Below, piece by piece: positions 1 to 5,247 of a DNA stretch of 5,247 nt. Under the pieces are notes generated by a model. That model was given only the letters and a program-made list of their open reading frames with translations. It was not told the origin of the DNA and did no database searches. Position 1 is the first letter of the stretch. Every line of letters begins with the position of its first letter. The DNA is from Actinomycetales bacterium (lineage in GTDB: Bacteria; Actinomycetota; Actinomycetes; Mycobacteriales; Mycobacteriaceae): NCBI GenBank assembly GCA_012841845.1, contig DUTZ01000228.1:1-5247 (forward strand), given 5' to 3'. The translations under genes and the position numbers were made by a program.

Positions 1-20
1 GACCCCGCGATCGCGGGGTC
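1..20 (-). terminator. Perfect 20-nt palindrome downstream of grpE
   Basis: The ten bases GACCCCGCGA are followed directly by their exact reverse complement, so the RNA could form an 8-bp GC-rich stem with a four-base loop. It lies 17 nt past the grpE stop codon in the direction of transcription. No T-tract can be seen, because the window ends here. It could be a partial terminator or processing hairpin between grpE and a downstream gene (dnaJ is expected), or a protein-binding palindrome. The structure is certain; the role is inferred. Confidence 0.45.
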
Positions 21-21
21 G

Positions 22-34
22 ACCGCACAGCGGT
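22..34 (-). other. Small hairpin between grpE stop and the 20-nt palindrome
   Basis: ACCGC and GCGGT form a 5-bp stem around a three-base loop, 3 nt past the grpE stop codon. In the grpE transcript it would be the first of two consecutive hairpins, the second being the palindrome at 1-20. This is weak on its own and is listed for the paired arrangement. Confidence 0.25.
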
Positions 35-37
35 ACG

Positions 38-661
38 TCAGCGCACGATGACCATGGCGGTCCGCAGGGTGCGCTCGCCCATGCGGTACCCCTTGCGCAG
101 GACGGTGCCGAGGACGGGCTCGCCGCCGTCGGACTCGTCCTGCACGGCCTCGTGCACGTTCGGGTCGAAGGGGTCGCCCTCCTCGCCGAACGCCTCGACG
201 CCCTGCGACGCCAGGAGCGCCGTCATCTTGTCGGCAAAGGCCCTGAGCGGGCCCTCCTCGAGGTCGCCGTGGGCGCGGGCGCGGTCGAGGTCGTCGACCA
301 CCGCCAGCAGCTCCGTGAGCACGCCCGCCCGGGCCGCCTCGATGCCGGCTGTCCGCTCGCGGTCCATCCGGCGCCGGTAGTTGGCGAACTCCGCCGAGAC
401 CCGCTGCAGGTCCGCGGTCCGCTCGTCGAGCTGCGCCTGCAGCTCGGCGTGCGGGTCCGCCTCCGTGGAGGTCTCGATGGGTTCCTCGCCGCCGTCGTCG
501 GCCGCGGTGCCGTCGTTGATCACCGGTCCGTGACCACCGTCGGTGTCGCCCTCGACTCCGCCGGCCTGCTCCTCGACCCGCTGGGCCTCGGCCACGTCCT
601 CGGCGTCGCCGCCGGCCCAGGCCGCCTTGTCCGTCTCCGGACCGTCAGCGTGCTCGGTCAC
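38..661 (-). CDS. grpE: GrpE, nucleotide exchange factor of DnaK
   Basis: GrpE is the cytoplasmic dimeric co-chaperone that releases ADP from DnaK. The protein has 207 residues. Residues 1-70 are an acidic, low-complexity, probably disordered tail. Residues about 71-130 form the long dimerisation helix with the family core [14 protein letters not shown] (85-98). Residues about 154-207 form the C-terminal beta domain, with [10 protein letters not shown] (165-174) and [20 protein letters not shown] (187-206) matching the GrpE signature. The start is a GTG whose first four bases (GTGA) overlap the stop of the preceding small ORF. An in-frame TGA three codons upstream (668-670) makes this GTG the first possible start. 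AAGGGTGAG sits 5 nt before it as a ribosome binding site. The N-tail is longer and more acidic than in E. coli GrpE, as is common in actinobacteria. The protein stops soon after the beta domain, lacking the C-terminal tail of M. tuberculosis GrpE. Confidence 0.97.
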   Translation of the reverse strand: MTEHADGPETDKAAWAGGDAEDVAEAQRVEEQAGGVEGDTDGGHGPVINDGTAADDGGEEPIETSTEADPHAELQAQLDERTADLQRVSAEFANYRRRMDRERTAGIEAARAGVLTELLAVVDDLDRARAHGDLEEGPLRAFADKMTALLASQGVEAFGEEGDPFDPNVHEAVQDESDGGEPVLGTVLRKGYRMGERTLRTAMVIVR

Positions 662-851
662 TGGACCTCACCCTTCCTGGTCTCGTCGTCGGCCGCAGCG
701 TCCTCGACCTCGTCGGTCTCGACGTCGGACTCGCCGCGGGCGACGGCGTCCGCCTCCGGCGCGACCGGATCATCCTGGACGAACTCGGCGTCGACCGACT
801 CCTCGTCCGTGTTCTCCGGGGCGCCGGGGTCGGGCGTGCCGTCGGGGCGGG

Positions 852-855
<4 letters not shown>
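658..855 (-). CDS. Small acidic protein between dnaK and grpE, unknown function
   Basis: This 65-codon ORF is not a family I recognise. Twenty-three of 65 residues are Asp or Glu against four Arg/Lys. It has no Leu, Ile, Cys, Trp or Tyr and only one Phe, so it is probably disordered. Residues 20-29 read [10 protein letters not shown], close to the [11 protein letters not shown] tail of the DnaK encoded just upstream. It is tied to both neighbours by GTGA overlaps: its GTG overlaps the dnaK TGA (852-855) and its TGA overlaps the grpE GTG (658-661). AAGGGTGAG lies 5 nt before its start, and an in-frame TGA at 862-864 forces initiation at this GTG. Nearly every third codon position is G or C, as in real genes here. 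It may be a DnaK-tail-like ligand of the chaperone machine, a coupling spacer that keeps dnaK and grpE translated together, or a decayed duplicate of the DnaK tail. Translation is likely; function is unknown. Confidence 0.7.
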
Positions 856-2711
<1,856 letters not shown>

Positions 2712-2717
2712 GGTGAT

Positions 2718-2724
2718 CTCCTTT
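2718..2724 (-). promoter_or_regulatory. Ribosome binding site deciding the dnaK start
   Basis: On the minus strand AAAGGAG is followed by six bases and then the ATG at 2711. The alternative ATG at 2738 has no comparable purine-rich site and would add nine residues before the conserved Hsp70 N-terminus, so 2711 is preferred. Confidence 0.85.
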
Positions 2725-2754
2725 GCTACAGCTGACATGGTCTGACAGGGTTTG

Positions 2755-2775
2755 GTTCAGCGGACCCGACTCAAG
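2755..2775 (-). promoter_or_regulatory. HAIR-like HspR operator, proximal to dnaK
   Basis: On the minus strand this reads CTTGAGT, seven bases, then GCTGAAC. The known HAIR consensus bound by the repressor HspR is CTTGAGT-N7-ACTCAAG. The first half-site is perfect, the second matches four of seven, and the spacing is exact. It lies in the dnaK leader, 44 nt upstream of the start codon, where HspR would block transcription of its own chaperone operon. Binding is inferred from the match. Confidence 0.55.
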
Positions 2776-2828
2776 GGCCCGGACCGTTGACACCAGAGTG
2801 CCCTCCCGGTCGGACATCGTCAACCGAA

Positions 2829-2849
2829 GTTGAGTCGCATACGCTGAGG
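2829..2849 (-). promoter_or_regulatory. Second HAIR-like HspR operator, distal to dnaK
   Basis: On the minus strand this reads CCTCAGC, seven bases, then ACTCAAC, matching the HAIR consensus at four of seven and six of seven positions with the exact N7 spacing. It begins just downstream of the SigH-like promoter candidate at 2861-2891, so a bound repressor would cover the first transcribed bases. It is weaker than the proximal site, and the pair is more convincing than either alone. Confidence 0.45.
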
Positions 2850-2860
2850 TTTGACGCTCC

Positions 2861-2891
2861 GTATAACTATGCGCAGCGCCGGGACATTCCC
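2861..2891 (-). promoter_or_regulatory. Candidate SigH-type stress promoter for dnaK
   Basis: On the minus strand GGGAATG (2891-2885) is followed by 17 bases and GTTATAC (2867-2861). The mycobacterial and corynebacterial SigH/SigE promoter pattern is GGGAAYA, 16-17 bases, then GTT. dnaK operons of these groups are known SigH targets. Transcription would start near 2855, giving a leader of about 145 nt that contains both HAIR-like sites. The TATAC part could also serve a housekeeping sigma factor, though no good -35 for that was seen. Confidence 0.45.
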
Positions 2892-2893
2892 GG
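2879..2893. promoter_or_regulatory. Inverted repeat over the promoter -35 region
   Basis: CCGGGA and TCCCGG are perfect 6-bp arms around CAT. The repeat covers the GGGAAT element of the SigH-like promoter candidate. It may be an operator for an unidentified regulator, or simply an effect of the GGGAAT element in GC-rich surroundings. Confidence 0.25.
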
Positions 2894-2961
2894 GGTGGCG
2901 TAGATCACAGGTCAGATTGCGTGCGCGCCACTCAACCCGGCTTCCCCGCCGGCGATCCCGA

Positions 2962-3054
2962 CCCCACCCAAATCGGCGACTCCGCTGCCGGATCGGCTAC
3001 CCCTGTGAGGGTCGCCGGTCCGGCAGCGGAGTCGCCGATTTCGGGAATGTGGGG
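2962..3054 (-). terminator. Very long palindrome after gdhA, probable terminator
   Basis: Bases 2970-2992 and 3019-3041 are a perfect 23-bp inverted repeat. Pairing continues inward (2994-2997 with 3014-3017, 2999-3002 with 3009-3012) to a six-base loop at 3003-3008. It also continues outward (2967-2968 with 3043-3044), so 33 of 36 arm positions pair. CCCCAC at 2962-2967 can alternatively pair with GTGGGG at 3049-3054. It begins about 27-40 nt past the gdhA stop codon, where an intrinsic terminator is expected, and it shields the dnaK promoter from readthrough. No strong U-tract follows, only a short ATTT within the arm, as is common for actinobacterial terminators. The length exceeds what termination needs, so a dispersed palindromic repeat is an alternative. 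Confidence 0.6.
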
Positions 3055-3056
3055 AT

Positions 3057-3077
3057 GCGGCCAGCGGCCAGCGGCCA
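3057..3077. repeat. Three exact tandem copies of a 7-bp unit
   Basis: GCGGCCA occurs three times in a row, ending 3 bp from the gdhA stop codon in the non-coding space between gdhA and the long palindrome. It is probably a slippage product. No function is suggested by its position. Confidence 0.8.
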
Positions 3078-3080
3078 GGG

Positions 3081-4439
<1,359 letters not shown>

Positions 4440-4479
4440 CTAGGGGCAAACTGGGCAGTGGTGTCGTTGCCGAGAGGTG

Positions 4480-4485
4480 AGCCTA
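4480..4485 (-). promoter_or_regulatory. Candidate -10 element for gdhA
   Basis: The minus strand reads TAGGCT, which fits the actinobacterial TANNNT -10 pattern and lies 52 nt upstream of the gdhA ATG. No good -35 hexamer is found at 17-18 bases. That is compatible with an activator-dependent promoter, but also with a chance match. Confidence 0.35.
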
Positions 4486-4507
4486 TCGGCTGGGACCCGA
4501 AATCTCC

Positions 4508-4529
4508 GACTCAGGCTGGTCTCAGGCCG
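4508..4529. promoter_or_regulatory. Two 11-bp direct repeats in the divergent promoter region
   Basis: GACTCAGGCTG and GTCTCAGGCCG are adjacent and agree at nine of eleven positions, sharing CTCAGGC. The 11-bp period places both copies on the same face of the helix. They lie just upstream of where the gdhA -35 would fall, a usual activator position. No known nitrogen-regulator motif (GlnR or AmtR) is recognisable. Confidence 0.35.
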
Positions 4530-4575
4530 ACGGGCCCCGCACCACCGAGCGTGTCCGGGGCGTCCCACCAAGCAC

Positions 4576-4581
4576 TATTCT
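4576..4581 (+). promoter_or_regulatory. Candidate -10 element for the exported-protein gene
   Basis: TATTCT lies in a locally AT-richer patch 59 nt upstream of the TTG start and fits TANNNT. No convincing -35 is visible. A transcript would begin near 4588 with a leader of about 53 nt. Confidence 0.3.
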
Positions 4582-4629
4582 GGTGCCCTGACCGGCGAAT
4601 CGCTCGGCCTCCCCCGTTCGCACTCCCCC

Positions 4630-4634
4630 GAGGA
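4630..4634 (+). promoter_or_regulatory. Ribosome binding site supporting the TTG start
   Basis: GAGGA is separated by six bases from the TTG at 4641. This supports TTG over an in-frame GTG at 4551, which would add 30 Pro/Arg-rich residues in front of an otherwise ideal signal peptide. Confidence 0.6.
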
Positions 4635-4640
4635 CCCCCG

Positions 4641-5247
4641 TTGACCCGTCACGCCCGCCTGCCCTTCCGGGGTGCCGCAACGCTTCTCGTCGTGGCCCTG
4701 GCCGTCGCCGTTCCCGCCGCCCACGCCGATCCGCGGCCCGGGCCGCCGCCCGAGGCCACCGAGCACACCACGCTCGAGGGCGCGCTCGGCGCCGTCGGCA
4801 TGGACCGGGCGACCTTCGAGACCCAGGCCGAGACCGCCGACCGGCTGTCCGCCGCGGCCGAGGAGTACGCGGCGCGCTACCCGGAGGCGTTCGCCGGGGT
4901 CCGCGTGGTGGGTGCGCGCGGCCAGGTGGGGGTGATCCCGGGCGCCGACGACGAGGACGCGCTCACTTCCGACGCCCGCTCCCGCGGCTTCTCCACCTTC
5001 GCCGCCCCCGTCCCGGCGCGGTCGCTGGACCAGACGGCGGAGCGCGTGCAGTCCTGGACCGACTCGCTTCCACCCGAGCAGCGCGAGGAGGTCGCCGTCA
5101 CCGAGGTGGACCCGGCGACCGGCGACGTCACCGTCGTCGTCACCGACTCCGACCGGGCCCCGGCCCCGCCCGCCGACCTGGGCGCCGACGTGCGCCGCGG
5201 CACGTTCCACAAGGCGCAGAGCCTGGGGTCGGGCGGCGGCGCCGCCA
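4641..5247 (+). CDS. Exported protein, probable S1-type serine protease pro-region (3' end cut off)
   Basis: The first 202 codons are present and the gene runs off the right edge. Residues 1-29 form a clear Sec signal peptide: Arg/His-rich start, hydrophobic core TLLVVALAVAV (14-24) and an AHA cleavage site before Asp30. The mature part begins Pro-rich. The segment FETQAETADRLSAAAEEYAARYPEAFAGVRVV (about 59-90), then GQVGVIPGADD and later REEVAVTEVDPATGDVTVVV (about 148-167), resembles the helix-strand pro-domain of actinobacterial secreted S1 proteases (streptogrisin or alpha-lytic type). That pro-domain acts as a folding chaperone and inhibitor before self-cleavage. No catalytic His, Asp or Ser motif is visible, because that domain would lie beyond the window. 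The Gly/Ala-rich stretch at the end (SGGGAA) could be near the processing site. Export is very likely; protease identity is a family-resemblance inference. The gene diverges from gdhA. Confidence 0.8.
   Translation, partial: MTRHARLPFRGAATLLVVALAVAVPAAHADPRPGPPPEATEHTTLEGALGAVGMDRATFETQAETADRLSAAAEEYAARYPEAFAGVRVVGARGQVGVIPGADDEDALTSDARSRGFSTFAAPVPARSLDQTAERVQSWTDSLPPEQREEVAVTEVDPATGDVTVVVTDSDRAPAPPADLGADVRRGTFHKAQSLGSGGGAA

Noticed and set aside
2712..2738. dnaK start nine codons upstream (ATG at 2738)
   Set aside because: It lacks a good ribosome binding site, and the AAAGGAG that serves the ATG at 2711 would lie inside the coding region. Hsp70 proteins start at the inner methionine.
2795..2823. 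Housekeeping promoter for dnaK (TTGACG, 17 bases, CACTCT on the minus strand)
   Set aside because: The -35 is good, but the -10 matches the consensus poorly, so it is not listed as a feature.
4575..5210. A 211-codon minus-strand frame opposite the exported-protein gene
   Set aside because: It is Gly/Arg/Val-rich without domain features, and the plus-strand frame has a signal peptide and ribosome binding site.

Overview
This window comes from the chromosome of a very GC-rich actinobacterium. The actinobacterial DnaK tail (DVVDAEVV), the dnaK-to-grpE gene order, the GTG/TTG starts and the HspR-type (HAIR-like) half-sites upstream of dnaK all point to the Mycobacteriales. A Dietzia- or Gordonia-like organism is my best guess, but the genus cannot be fixed from the sequence alone.

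Layout from left to right. Positions 1-37 hold a perfect 20-nt palindrome and a small hairpin just after the end of grpE. Positions 38-2711, all on the minus strand, are a heat-shock operon read right to left: dnaK, then a 65-codon acidic ORF of unknown function, then grpE. The three genes are joined by two GTGA stop/start overlaps. dnaJ and hspR would be expected next, beyond the left edge. Positions 2712-3080 are non-coding. They hold the dnaK leader with two HAIR-like operators, an upstream SigH-like promoter candidate, and an unusually long palindrome that probably ends gdhA transcription. Positions 3081-4427 (minus) encode an NADP-type glutamate dehydrogenase. Positions 4428-4640 are a divergent promoter region. 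From 4641 to the right edge a plus-strand gene encodes an exported protein with a clear signal peptide. It is cut by the window edge and looks like the pro-region of an S1-family serine protease.

DnaK and GrpE are chaperone and nucleotide-exchange factor of one machine, and their co-expression by translational coupling is expected. The intervening acidic ORF is the most unusual item. It carries a DnaK-tail-like motif, and the sequence at its 5' junction is nearly duplicated at its 3' junction, which suggests birth by local duplication. GdhA (ammonium assimilation) and the exported protein appear to be independent transcription units. No CRISPR array, tRNA, rRNA, insertion sequence or defence system was seen.
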